Positions 45,901 to 53,550 of a stretch of DNA of 64,000 bases are shown here, piece after piece (positions within the stretch are counted from its first letter, which is position 1; each line of letters begins with the position of its first letter). A program made the position numbers and the translations under genes. The DNA is from Lentzea flava (lineage in GTDB: Bacteria > Actinomycetota > Actinomycetes > Mycobacteriales > Pseudonocardiaceae), in assembly GCF_014648475.1 (NCBI RefSeq), contig NZ_BMRE01000005.1, positions 1 to 64,000 of the forward strand, read 5' to 3'. The notes beneath the pieces were generated by a model that made no database searches, was not told the DNA's origin, and saw only the letters and a list, made by a program, of their open reading frames with translations.

Positions 45901-48577
45901 GCGACTCCGCGCTTTCCGCGCGCCGCAACGGCCCGCGGTCCTGCTGCTGCTCGATGGCCCGCGCGGTGCCCGCGACCGTCGGATGCCCGAACACCGCCGC
46001 CACACCGACATCGCGGTCCAGCTCCCGCGACAGGCGGGCAGCCAGCCTGGTGGCCAGCAGCGAGTGGCCGCCGAGCGCGAAGAAGTCGTCGGTCCTGGCA
46101 ATGCTGCCCTGGTCGACCCCCAGCACGTCCGCCCAGCACCGGGCCACCAGCTCCTCCAGCGCACCGGCGGGCGGCTCGCGGTCGGGCGGCGGGGTGAGGC
46201 GGCCGGTGTCCGGCTGACCGTCCGGCGTGCGCGGGATGGTGTCGAGGGTGACGAACGCGGTCGGCGCGTGTCCGCCGAGGCGTGCTCGCAGGTCGTCGTG
46301 ATCAGCGGTGCCCACGAGGTAGGCGACAGTGGCGTCGTCGCGGTGGACGATCGCCGCGTCGGCGATGCCGGGCTGGGCGCGCAACCAGCGTTCCAGCGAC
46401 ACGAGCTCGATGCCGTCGGCGCGGGCGACGGCTTGCAGGCCGGTGCGCAGCAGACGGGTGTGGTCGCCGGGCACGAGTCGTTCGGCGGTGAGGCGCGGGA
46501 GGTCGGCGAAACCGATGCCGTCCAGGGCCACGCACAGCTCGCCCGGCCAGCCCGGTGGCTGTGGGCGGAACCGGGGGTCGAGGACGACGGTGTCGCCGTC
46601 GTGCCACCACGACCGGTCGCCGGGCTGGGTTTCCTCGTCGGTCGCCACAGCGTCACCGTCGTGCCGCACCGGCCTGGTCTCGTCACCAGCCACCACAGCG
46701 TCACCGTCATGCCGCACCGACCGCTGACCAGGCCGGGTCCCATCGCCCAGCACCACGGCATCACCAACGTGCCGCACCGACCGGGTCCCCTCGCCGGTCA
46801 CCACGGTGTCACCGTCGTGCCGCACCGACCGCTGACCGGACCTCGTTTCCTCGTCCACCACCAGGCCGCGCCACAGCTCGATCACCGCGTCAGCGGACCC
46901 AACCGGCGCGGACCCTCCGGCGGGCGCACTCCCCGCGAGCCGCGCGAGATCACCCTGACTCACCACAACGCCGGGCGGCAGCACCGCCGCGGGCAGACCC
47001 GGATGCGGCACCGGCAACTCCCCACCGGGGTCCGCCGTGCTGTCCGCGCTGATCCGCGGCACCCCGGAGAACCCGGCCATCGACGCCGCCCCCGCCGTGA
47101 CCACCAGGCACGGGTCGTGCTCGGCCACCGCGGTCCAGATCCGATCGGCCGGGTCGTCGGGGTTCAGCACGAGGTGATGCCCACCCGCCCGCACGACCGC
47201 CAGGCACGCCACCGCGAGATCGGTTCCCGCCGGGGCGAACACCGCGACCGGGCGGCTCGCCAGCGTCACGTCGTCGCAGTGGCTGCGGATCGTGCGCGCC
47301 AACCGGTCCGCGCGGCCCGTCAGGTCACCCCGGGGCTGGAGAACCGCAGGCCCACGAGGAGTGAACCGGGCGAGCGAGACGTCCTCCACCGGCCGTGACG
47401 GGTCCGCGATCACCGCGCGCATCGCCGTCACGACACCGGCGACGACGTCGGAATCGAGCACGGCGGTGTCGTGGACGCAGGTCAGCCCCTGAGAGTTCAC
47501 GTCCACGGTGAGCGGGAACTTCGCCGATCCCGCTTCCACCGGCACCGGCGTGGCGCCGGCGCCGGCGAGGCGGTCCACCGGCAGGTCCGGGGTGATCGTC
47601 AGCAGGACGTCGAACAGGCGCGGCCGCTGCACCACCGCGGCGTGGCCCACCGCCGAGCGGATCGCCGCCCCGGCGAGGTCCACCAGGTCGTGGAACGTCG
47701 TGGCACCGTCCCAGCGCAGCCGCACGGGCAGCGTCATCACCAGGAACCCGACGGTGTGCTGGGTGTCGGGGGTGCCGCGGCCGGCGAACGGCATGCCGAT
47801 CACCACGTCGGTCCGGCCGGTCAGCCGTCCCCACGCGGCGGCCAGGGCCGCCAGCCACACCGCGTACTCGGTGGTTTCCCGAGCGAGCCCGGACACGTCC
47901 GGAGCGTGGTGGTGCGACGTCCGGCAGCCCGGTGAGCCTGCGATCAACGGCAGCGCAGGAGGTGTCCAGTCCTCCAGCAGCGATGTCCAGTAGCCGTCGT
48001 CGGAACCGGCCGCGACCTCGCGCAGTGCCAGGTCGACCGGGTGCAACGCCGGCACAGCCGGTGCTCCCGCCAGTTCGCCGAACAGCACCGACACCGCCAC
48101 ACCGTCCGCCACGACGTGGTGCACCACGAGCAGCAGCAGGTGGTCGACAGGGCTCAGCCGCCACAACACGGACCGGAACAACGGACCGGACCGCAGCGAG
48201 AACGGCTCCATCGCGAGGGATCGGGCCGAAGCGAGCGCCTCGTCGAACGAAGCAGCGTCCACAACGGACAGAGAGTGCGTCCTCGACGCCACGACCCGTT
48301 GCAGCGGCTGGCCGTCGATCGCGACGAACGTCGTGCGCAACGATTCGTGCCGATCCACCAGGTCCTGCAACCGGCGCTGCAGAAGAGCGACGTCGAGCTC
48401 GCCGCGCAGCCTCAGCAACGCGGGCATGTGGTAGGCGCTGTCGCCGGGGTGCACCTGGTCGTGCAGCCACAGGCCGCGCTGGGCCGCCGTCACCGGGAAG
48501 AGTCCCTCGCGCTCGCCGGGCGGAGCGCTCATGCGGGCCAGCAGCGCGCGCTGGGCCTCGGTCAACGTCGTGGTCAC
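39905..48577 (-). CDS. Trimodular NRPS C-A*-T-C-A-T-C-A-T
   Basis: A 2,890-aa NRPS from GTG 48577. Module 1 has C (HHVVADG near 151), a non-functional A (about 425-800) lacking the P-loop and Asn-Gly-Lys motifs and containing peptide repeats at 583-667, and T (Ser near 837, LGGHSL). Module 2 has C (HHIACDG near 1012), A (TSGSTGRPKG near 1455; residues D-I-L-Q-W-G-Q-I-W-K, close to glycine) and T (Ser near 1830). Module 3 has C (HHIAGDE near 2001), A (near 2330-2785; residues D-V-W-A-V-T-A-V-N-K, possibly an N-hydroxy-ornithine-type pocket by recollection only) and T (Ser near 2829). No epimerase or thioesterase is present. It is coupled to its neighbours by 4-nt overlaps. Confidence 0.9.
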   Translation of the reverse strand: MTTTLTEAQRALLARMSAPPGEREGLFPVTAAQRGLWLHDQVHPGDSAYHMPALLRLRGELDVALLQRRLQDLVDRHESLRTTFVAIDGQPLQRVVASRTHSLSVVDAASFDEALASARSLAMEPFSLRSGPLFRSVLWRLSPVDHLLLLVVHHVVADGVAVSVLFGELAGAPAVPALHPVDLALREVAAGSDDGYWTSLLEDWTPPALPLIAGSPGCRTSHHHAPDVSGLARETTEYAVWLAALAAAWGRLTGRTDVVIGMPFAGRGTPDTQHTVGFLVMTLPVRLRWDGATTFHDLVDLAGAAIRSAVGHAAVVQRPRLFDVLLTITPDLPVDRLAGAGATPVPVEAGSAKFPLTVDVNSQGLTCVHDTAVLDSDVVAGVVTAMRAVIADPSRPVEDVSLARFTPRGPAVLQPRGDLTGRADRLARTIRSHCDDVTLASRPVAVFAPAGTDLAVACLAVVRAGGHHLVLNPDDPADRIWTAVAEHDPCLVVTAGAASMAGFSGVPRISADSTADPGGELPVPHPGLPAAVLPPGVVVSQGDLARLAGSAPAGGSAPVGSADAVIELWRGLVVDEETRSGQRSVRHDGDTVVTGEGTRSVRHVGDAVVLGDGTRPGQRSVRHDGDAVVAGDETRPVRHDGDAVATDEETQPGDRSWWHDGDTVVLDPRFRPQPPGWPGELCVALDGIGFADLPRLTAERLVPGDHTRLLRTGLQAVARADGIELVSLERWLRAQPGIADAAIVHRDDATVAYLVGTADHDDLRARLGGHAPTAFVTLDTIPRTPDGQPDTGRLTPPPDREPPAGALEELVARCWADVLGVDQGSIARTDDFFALGGHSLLATRLAARLSRELDRDVGVAAVFGHPTVAGTARAIEQQQDRGPLRRAESAESPLSFAQERLWFTQQYDPGSPRFTIPLAVRLEGDLDLAALRQALAVVVERHEPLRSLVGDGILRVSEKVVPALSVVDSDPEGALGLLEEAARTPFDLTTEHPLRALVVRLADAEHILLLTVHHIACDGWSVGVLAGELSAAYGAIRENRTPGLPELPIAYGDFARWQRELPHDDLLRHWGHRLAGAPLVLDLPTDKPRPAVFRGRGGTVPIGLEAGGTAAVRKVAAAHDVTPFMVLLAGLAIVLRRCAGQDDLVIGTPIAGRERPEVEHLIGCFIDVAPLRLDLTGDPSVGEVLRRVRDTCLDAYAHQGLPFERLVEHLKPERDLSRTPVFQVMLALESGPVPTPAFPGVAATPIRVDNGTAQHDLTFWLRDQPHEIGGHVEFNLDVFSECGVERLVERLGTVLERLADTSDDTPVSEVDVMSDGERRWLRSLGQGVTVPVPPGTTAGAVHARAVVADDDVELTASQVLRRATEIATSLAHKGVRRGDVVGVLLPRSAHVVEALLGVWLAGAAYLPLDPAFPEQRLRAMVADSHAKLVIHTTDDLTGEQHPLPEVTGDDRAYVMYTSGSTGRPKGVLVPHGAVLNLLGSMTEAWGLTPEDTVVAVTTLSFDISVLELFGPLLTGSRLVVASADQATDPVLLADLIARTKATVVQATPSTWRMLIDSGAHLPTGLRAWCGGEALPADVAAALLQAGLVVGNQYGPTETTIWSTVDSVTDPDAIGLGRPIANTDVMILDDALRPVPVGVLGEVCLGGAGVAHGYHGRPGLTAERFVPSPWAAGRRMYRTGDLARFTQDGVLRFEGRRDAQVKIRGHRIEPGEVEARLADHPGVTEAVVVARDERLVAYVVGPAPAEELRAHLRESLPEYMVPSVFVELAHVPHTPNGKVDRAALPDPAAATATTHHVAPRTPEERTLQRIWADVLDVSEQDISVHDSFFDLGGHSMLATRMVTRLGHRIALREVFEHPTIAELAPRLADETVRSPIEPSTRDELSSAQERLWFLHRLDGPNPVYNMPFALRLTGVLDVPALSEALIDLQARHDVLRTVFSERGGVPRPVVREPADVLTVHRTTEAELDAQVVTAAAHAFDLTTAAPLRAWLFELGEQDHVLLIVLHHIAGDESSMRPLLIDLTTAYTARTAGNAPGWAPLRVQYADYAAWQRRQHDDSLPFWRDRLADLPARLSLPGERRGPAHPTHRGDTVHFGLGDDLRQALLDLAARHNATPFMVWQAAVAVLLHRMGAGADIPLGTPADTRGHSELDDLVGLFLNAVVLRTDVSGDPGFAALLARVRDADLEAFEHADLPFDRLVEALNPARAPGSHPLFGVYVAYRDKPVATPALPGLTARPHPVPELSAKADLAFALDHTGQASIIYATDRFGRTTVEGLGARLHEVLRQVAADPDRPISGIEVLANDERTRLLTGWNDTACAMPDACFADLFEARAKVRPDHPAVVFGGTALTYRRLDEAANRLAHKLIEHGAAPDRLVGIMLPRSLEMIVAMVAVLKSGAGYLPLDPAYPAHRVELMRADAKPVFVIGPDDLDTTGYPDHAPERNALPTCLAYVIYTSGSTGTPKGVAVTHAGVPGLIATATERCGVTEDSRVVGFASISFDVAFWELCMSLLVGGTLVVAPSEVRLPDRALTDFLARNEITHMALPPSLLAVLPEDCELPANGTVLTGSETVPAEVVGRHGPGRTLFNAYGPTEATVNSTLWRATDGPITAVPIGVPDPDTTVYVLDGLDLVPPGVIGELCIAGRGLARGYLNRPGVTAAAFVPNPFGPPGSRMYRTGDLVRWTDDGELEFFGRKDHQVQVRGFRVEPGEVEEALRRHPSVREAVVLADTPGPGQTRLVAYVVTDDVEPLRDHLRELLPGHMVPSLFVPMDRIPRATNGKLDRVNLPRPGVTAAGVQEPPVTDQERAVAAVVCEVLGIGDIGLHDDFFELGGHSLQIPRIAVGVRERTGTDVSVKDVFLAPTVAGVVAALGRGTRTAPIIAVDRAARRRVAP
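46577..46831 (-). repeat. In-frame tandem repeat within the dead A domain
   Basis: 255 bp encode five units of 16, 20, 16, 20 and 13 residues. Each begins RSVRHDGD or a variant (RSVRHVGD, RPVRHDGD, RSWWHDGD) and continues with VV(T/L/A)G(D/E)(G/E)T, with an RPGQ or QPGD extension on alternate units. The nucleotide sequence repeats as well. The array occupies the place of the A4-A6 core of the first adenylation domain. Repeat number keeps the frame, so it can vary without breaking the NRPS. Confidence 0.85.
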
Positions 48578-51500
48578 GGCCGATCACCCTCCAGCTGCTC
48601 CAGTGCCTCCACCGGCAGGGCCGCCACGTGGCTCAGCAGCACCTCGCTCAGGTCGATGCCGGTCGGTGCGGCGGCGGTCTGCTGTGCCAGCACGGCGCCG
48701 AGCGACGCGACCGTCGGGTGCTCGAGGACGTGCCGCAGCTCCACCGCCAGGTCCAGGCGGGCCGCCACCTCGGCCGAGACCCGTGCCGCGAGCAACGAGT
48801 GCCCGCCCAGGTGGAAGAAGTTGTCGGTGCGGCCCACCCGCGGCTGGTCGAGCAGTTCCGCGAAGATCGACGCGAGGACCGACTCGATCTCGCCGGACGG
48901 CGGCTCGTACTCGGCGGTCACCGGACTGGGCAGACGAGTCCTGTCGATCTTGCCGTTCACCGTCATCGGCCACTCGGTCAGCAACACCACCTGGTCCGGC
49001 ACCATCGGTCCCGGCAGCCGGGAACGCAGGTGCTGCTGGAGATCCGCGGCGAGCGACAGGTCGTCGACCTGGGCGTAGCCGATGAGCCTGGTGTCCGGCG
49101 CCGCGCCCGAGGCGATGACGAGCGCGGTCCGCACGTCCGGGTGCGCTGCCAGAGCGGCCTCCACCTCCCGCGGCTCGACGCGCATGCCGCGCACCTTCAC
49201 CTGGGAGTCGGACCGGCCGAGGAACACCAGCTGCCCGTCGGCGCGGTGGTAGGCGCGGTCACCGGTGCGGTAGAGCCGTTGTCCCGCGACGAAGGGCGAC
49301 GGGACGAACCGCTCGGCGGTCAGGCCGGGGCGGCCGTGGTAACCGCGGGCGACGCCGAGGCCGCCGATGTGGATCTCGCCCACCGCGCCGGGCGGCACGA
49401 GGTTGCCCGCCGCGTCGAGCAGGTGGATCGGGCCGTTGGTCACGGAGAACCCGAGCGGGGTGATGCCCTCCTCCGAGCCCTCGGGATCGAGGTGGTGGAA
49501 CGTGGCCCACACGGTGGTCTCGGTCGGGCCGTATCCGTTGATCACCAACGGCACGGCCGAGGCGATCCGGCGCAGCAACGGTTGCGGGATCGGCTCGACC
49601 CCGACCAGCAACGCCCGCAGCGAGACGGGATGAGCGGCCAGCCAGTCGGCCGCGGCGGGCAGGAGGTGCGGCGGCAGGTAGGCGCTCACGATCCGGCGGT
49701 CGGCCAGCCAGCGCAGCACGGCCTCGGCGTCGTTGCGGATGCCGGCCGGGCAGACGTGCACGGTCGCGCCCGCCGTCAACGCGGTGAAGACCTCGTGCAC
49801 CGACACGTCGAAGCCGGGGCTGGTCCACCAGCCGCACGCGTCGCCGGGGCCGAGCGGCACGCGGGCGCGGTAGTCGGCGACCAGGTTGAGCACACCCCTG
49901 TGTCCACATGCGACACCCTTGGGGGTGCCGGTCGAGCCGGACGTGTAAATGAGGTGGGCCAACCGGTCCGGGTGCGTGGGACCCGCGGGTGCCTCGGCAG
50001 CTGCGGGAACGTCCTCGACGAGCACCACGCGGCCGCGCAACAACGACGCGCGGTCACGGGCCAGATCCGCGTTGGTCACCAGCACAGGCGGGGTGGCATC
50101 GGCCAGGATCGCGGCCAGCCGGGGATCCGGGTGGTCGACGTCGAGCGGCAGGTACGGCGAGCCGATGCGCTGGACCGCCAGCATCGCCGCGACCAGGTCG
50201 CGTCCCCGAGGCAGCAGCACGGCGATCGGTGCTTCCGCAGGCACCTCGCCCAGTGCGACGGCGAGCGCCGCGGAACGAGCCGCCAGTTCGGCGTAGGTCA
50301 GCGAGCCTTCCTCGTCCACGACGGCGATCGCGGACGGATGTGCCGCGCACATCGCGAGCACCGCCTCCGGGATCGACACACCGCTGACCGGTGAGCTGGT
50401 GTTGAGCTCCAGCGCGGCCCGCTGTTCGGCGGGGGTGAGCATCGCGACCTCGTGCGGCCGCAGCGAAGGGTTGGTCACCACCGCGTCGAGGACGTTCGCC
50501 CAGTGCCCGGCGAACGCGGCCACCTCGGACTCGCGCAGCGCCTCGCTGTCGTAGGTCAGGGAGCACGTCAGCCCGGCCGCCGTCGCGACGATCTCCACGG
50601 TCAGCTCGAACGGTGCGGTCCGCTGGGTGACGAACCGGGTTCGCGCCGTCAGCCCGCCGAGATCGCCTTCGTCGGCCAGCAACGACAGAGCGTGCCCGCC
50701 GGGGGTCTGCTGTTGCAGCAACAACACGCGGATCAGGTCCGACCCGCGTTCGGCCGGCACAAAGTTCTCCACGATCCGCTGGTACGGGTACTCCTGGTGG
50801 GCCTGCACCGCCGCGACGCGGCCGCTGAACGCCGCCAGGTGCGCGGTGAAGTCCGCCTCGGGGTCGATCTCGCACACCAGCGGCAGCGGGTTGACGAAGT
50901 AGCCGACCGCGGACACGGACTCCGGGTCGAGCCTGCCGGGCGCGGGAACACCCAGCACGAACCGGTGTTCGGAGGTGTAGCGGTGCAACGTCCACGCGAA
51001 GCTGGTGGCCAGCACGGAATACGGCGTCGTATCGGCTCGCGCGGCAAGCGAGCGCACCGCGGCGAGAACCTCAGGGGAGAGCCGCATCCGGTGCCGTCCG
51101 GTCGGGGCGGCGACTCGCCGGTGCGGACGGGCCTGCGGCAGCGCGGCGGACGGCGGCAGTTCGGCCAGCTCGGAGCGCCAGAACTCGGCGAGCTCACGCC
51201 CGCGGTCACCGCTCAGCAGCGCTTCCTGCCTGGCCGCGCACCGCGCCGGATCGCCTGGTTCCGTCCACTGTGGAGTGGCGCCTGCGGAGAGCGAGCGATA
51301 GGCCTCGCCGAACTCCCGCGCCAGCACGTCGAGAGACCACACGTCACAGGCCATGTGGTGCGCGCACAGCACGAGCACGTCGTCGCGCCCGGCCGCACGG
51401 ATCAGCGCCGCCCGCCACAGCGACCCGCCCGCGGGGTCGATGCCCTCGGCCGCGTGCCGGTCCACCACCGCGTCGAACTCCTCCGGCGCGGTGTCCACCA

Positions 51501-53550
51501 CGCGCAATGTCAGCGGTTTCGGGCACGGCTCGCGGCGCGGGACACCGGCCACGTCCGGGAAGTACGTGCGCAGCGCGGGATGCCGTTCGGCGAGGAAGTC
51601 GATCGTGCGGGTGGCGATCTCCGCGTCGATCCCGCCGACGACCTCCAGACCGATGGCGAGCACGTAGTGGTCGGGGTCGCCGGAAAGCCTCGTGGCGAGC
51701 CACAGCCCGCGTTCGCCGTCGCTGAGCAGGCTCCCGTCGAACGAACCGGTCTCGACCGGCCGGGCGGCCACGGCGGCCGCCGCCAGCCGCTGCGCGCTCG
51801 CCCCGCCGAGCAGGTCCGCGAGTGGCAGCTCCACACCCAGTTCGCGCTGGACCGCCTGCCGCAGCTCGACCGCGCGCAACGAGTCGAGCCCGGCCGCCGT
51901 CAACGAGGCGTCGACGGCCACCGACGACGTCTCCAGCACGGCCGCCGCCAGCTCGGCGATCCGGGCCGCACGCGGATCGGCCGCAACCTCCACAGTGGAC
52001 ACGACAGGGACGAGCAACGAAAGCTCTCCGTCCCGGTGCATCCTGGCGCATTCCGCCCGCCGGATCTTGCCGCTCGGCGTCTTGGGGATCGTGCCGCGCG
52101 CCACGAGCAGGACGTGCTCGGCCCGCACCCCGAAGGTGGCGATCAACGTCGACTGGACGGCGTCCGCCACCCCGTCGGCGGACCCGACCAGCTCGGCGAG
52201 GACAGCGAGTTCACCGTCGGCCTCGAACGCGGCGACGGCACCGGGCCGGATCGCGGCGTGGCACCCGGTGAGCGCGTGCTCGACGTCCTCGGCGAACAGG
52301 TTGCGGCCGCGCACGATCACGACGTCCTTGAGCCGTCCGGAGACGTACAGCTCACCGTCGACGAGGCAACCGAGGTCGCCGGTGCGCAGGCCGTCCGGGG
52401 TGAACGTCGCGGCGGACAGCGCCTCGTCCCCCCAGTAGCCGCGCGCCACGCTCGGCCCGCGCAGCCAGATCTCGCCGACCTCGCCGTCAGGCAGCAGCTG
52501 CCCTTCGGGGGAACGGATTTCCAGCGAGTGACCGGCGATCGGCGTGCCGCACGACACCACGCCGTCCCGCACCCGGTACCCGGTCAGGCGCAGCCCGCCC
52601 GTGGCGATCAGGGTGCTCTCGGCCAGGCCGTAGCAGGGATAGAACGCCTCGCGCCGGAACCCGTACGGCTCGAACGCCTCGGCGAACCGCTCCAGCGTCG
52701 CCGGCCGGATCGGCTCGGCACCGCAGAACGCGACCTCCCAGCTCGACAGGTCCAGCCCCACGCGCTGCGAAGGCGCGATCTTGCGCACGCACAGGTCGAA
52801 CGCGAAGTTCGGGCCGCCGCTCGCGGTACCGCCGTGCTCGCTGATCGCGGCCAGCCACTTCCGCGGGTCGGCCAGGAAGTCCAGCGGGGACATCAGGTGG
52901 ACCGGGAACCCGCCGTGGATCGGCTGCAGGATTCCACCGATCAGCCCCATGTCGTGGTACGGAGGCAGCCAGATCACGCCGACGCTGTTCTCGGTGGTGC
53001 CGAACAGGGTCTGGATCGCCCGGGAGTTGTGCAGGAGGTTGTCGTGCGTGACCACCGTGCCCTTGGGCGTGCTGGTGGAGCCCGAGGTGTACTGCAGGAA
53101 CGCGACTTCGCCGTCAGCCAGGGCGGAGATCTCGTCCTCACCCGGTCCGGCCTCGGCCGACAGCCACCCGACCGGCTCGGCGAACCCCTGACGCGCCAGG
53201 CTTTCCCGTGCCGCGTCCGCCAGCGCCGGCAGGGTGAGCACCGCGGCCGGACGGGCGTCGCGCAGCACGGACACCAGGCGCGGGATCTGCCGTTCGTCGA
53301 GCGGCGGGTAGGTCGGCACCGCGATCACCCCGGCGTACAGGCAGCCGAAGAACGCCGCCACGTACTCCAGGCCGGGCGGCAGCAGCAGCACCGCCCGGTC
53401 ACCTGGCCGTGCGACCTCGGCCAGCCGCGCGGCGACGACCGCCGCCCGTTGGTGCAGCCCGCCGTAGTCGAGCGCGACGTCGTTGAACGTCAGGGCCTTC
53501 CGCGCGGGTGTGGCCTGCGCGCGCTCCCACAGCACGTGTGCGAAGTTCAT
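48574..53550 (-). CDS. NRPS loading protein FAAL-ACP-C-A-T
   Basis: A 1,658-aa protein. A fatty-acyl-AMP ligase occupies about 1-535 (FLQYTSGSTSTPKGTVVTHDNLLHN, IWLPPYHDMGLIGGIL, FCGAEPIRP). An ACP is at about 535-605 with Ser near 555 (GLDSLRAVELR). C is at about 615-1050 with HHMACDVWS near 731. A is at about 1060-1545 with TSGSTGTPKG near 1201, and its pocket residues read D-V-H-Y-L-V-G-V-W-K, not a code I can assign. T has its Ser near 1584 (LGGHSL). It adenylates a free fatty acid, loads it on its own ACP and N-acylates the first amino acid, as PvdL does in pyoverdine assembly. It is the initiation protein of the line. Confidence 0.9.
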   Translation of the reverse strand: MNFAHVLWERAQATPARKALTFNDVALDYGGLHQRAAVVAARLAEVARPGDRAVLLLPPGLEYVAAFFGCLYAGVIAVPTYPPLDERQIPRLVSVLRDARPAAVLTLPALADAARESLARQGFAEPVGWLSAEAGPGEDEISALADGEVAFLQYTSGSTSTPKGTVVTHDNLLHNSRAIQTLFGTTENSVGVIWLPPYHDMGLIGGILQPIHGGFPVHLMSPLDFLADPRKWLAAISEHGGTASGGPNFAFDLCVRKIAPSQRVGLDLSSWEVAFCGAEPIRPATLERFAEAFEPYGFRREAFYPCYGLAESTLIATGGLRLTGYRVRDGVVSCGTPIAGHSLEIRSPEGQLLPDGEVGEIWLRGPSVARGYWGDEALSAATFTPDGLRTGDLGCLVDGELYVSGRLKDVVIVRGRNLFAEDVEHALTGCHAAIRPGAVAAFEADGELAVLAELVGSADGVADAVQSTLIATFGVRAEHVLLVARGTIPKTPSGKIRRAECARMHRDGELSLLVPVVSTVEVAADPRAARIAELAAAVLETSSVAVDASLTAAGLDSLRAVELRQAVQRELGVELPLADLLGGASAQRLAAAAVAARPVETGSFDGSLLSDGERGLWLATRLSGDPDHYVLAIGLEVVGGIDAEIATRTIDFLAERHPALRTYFPDVAGVPRREPCPKPLTLRVVDTAPEEFDAVVDRHAAEGIDPAGGSLWRAALIRAAGRDDVLVLCAHHMACDVWSLDVLAREFGEAYRSLSAGATPQWTEPGDPARCAARQEALLSGDRGRELAEFWRSELAELPPSAALPQARPHRRVAAPTGRHRMRLSPEVLAAVRSLAARADTTPYSVLATSFAWTLHRYTSEHRFVLGVPAPGRLDPESVSAVGYFVNPLPLVCEIDPEADFTAHLAAFSGRVAAVQAHQEYPYQRIVENFVPAERGSDLIRVLLLQQQTPGGHALSLLADEGDLGGLTARTRFVTQRTAPFELTVEIVATAAGLTCSLTYDSEALRESEVAAFAGHWANVLDAVVTNPSLRPHEVAMLTPAEQRAALELNTSSPVSGVSIPEAVLAMCAAHPSAIAVVDEEGSLTYAELAARSAALAVALGEVPAEAPIAVLLPRGRDLVAAMLAVQRIGSPYLPLDVDHPDPRLAAILADATPPVLVTNADLARDRASLLRGRVVLVEDVPAAAEAPAGPTHPDRLAHLIYTSGSTGTPKGVACGHRGVLNLVADYRARVPLGPGDACGWWTSPGFDVSVHEVFTALTAGATVHVCPAGIRNDAEAVLRWLADRRIVSAYLPPHLLPAAADWLAAHPVSLRALLVGVEPIPQPLLRRIASAVPLVINGYGPTETTVWATFHHLDPEGSEEGITPLGFSVTNGPIHLLDAAGNLVPPGAVGEIHIGGLGVARGYHGRPGLTAERFVPSPFVAGQRLYRTGDRAYHRADGQLVFLGRSDSQVKVRGMRVEPREVEAALAAHPDVRTALVIASGAAPDTRLIGYAQVDDLSLAADLQQHLRSRLPGPMVPDQVVLLTEWPMTVNGKIDRTRLPSPVTAEYEPPSGEIESVLASIFAELLDQPRVGRTDNFFHLGGHSLLAARVSAEVAARLDLAVELRHVLEHPTVASLGAVLAQQTAAAPTGIDLSEVLLSHVAALPVEALEQLEGDRP

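Noticed and set aside
46577-46831. CRISPR array
   Set aside because: The repeats are adjacent, in frame with the NRPS, have no spacers and show codon-level variation. They are an intragenic tandem repeat.
43010-47398. 1,462-codon plus-strand open frame opposite the trimodular NRPS
   Set aside because: It shows no domain and low-complexity antisense composition. The minus strand carries complete C, A and T motifs.
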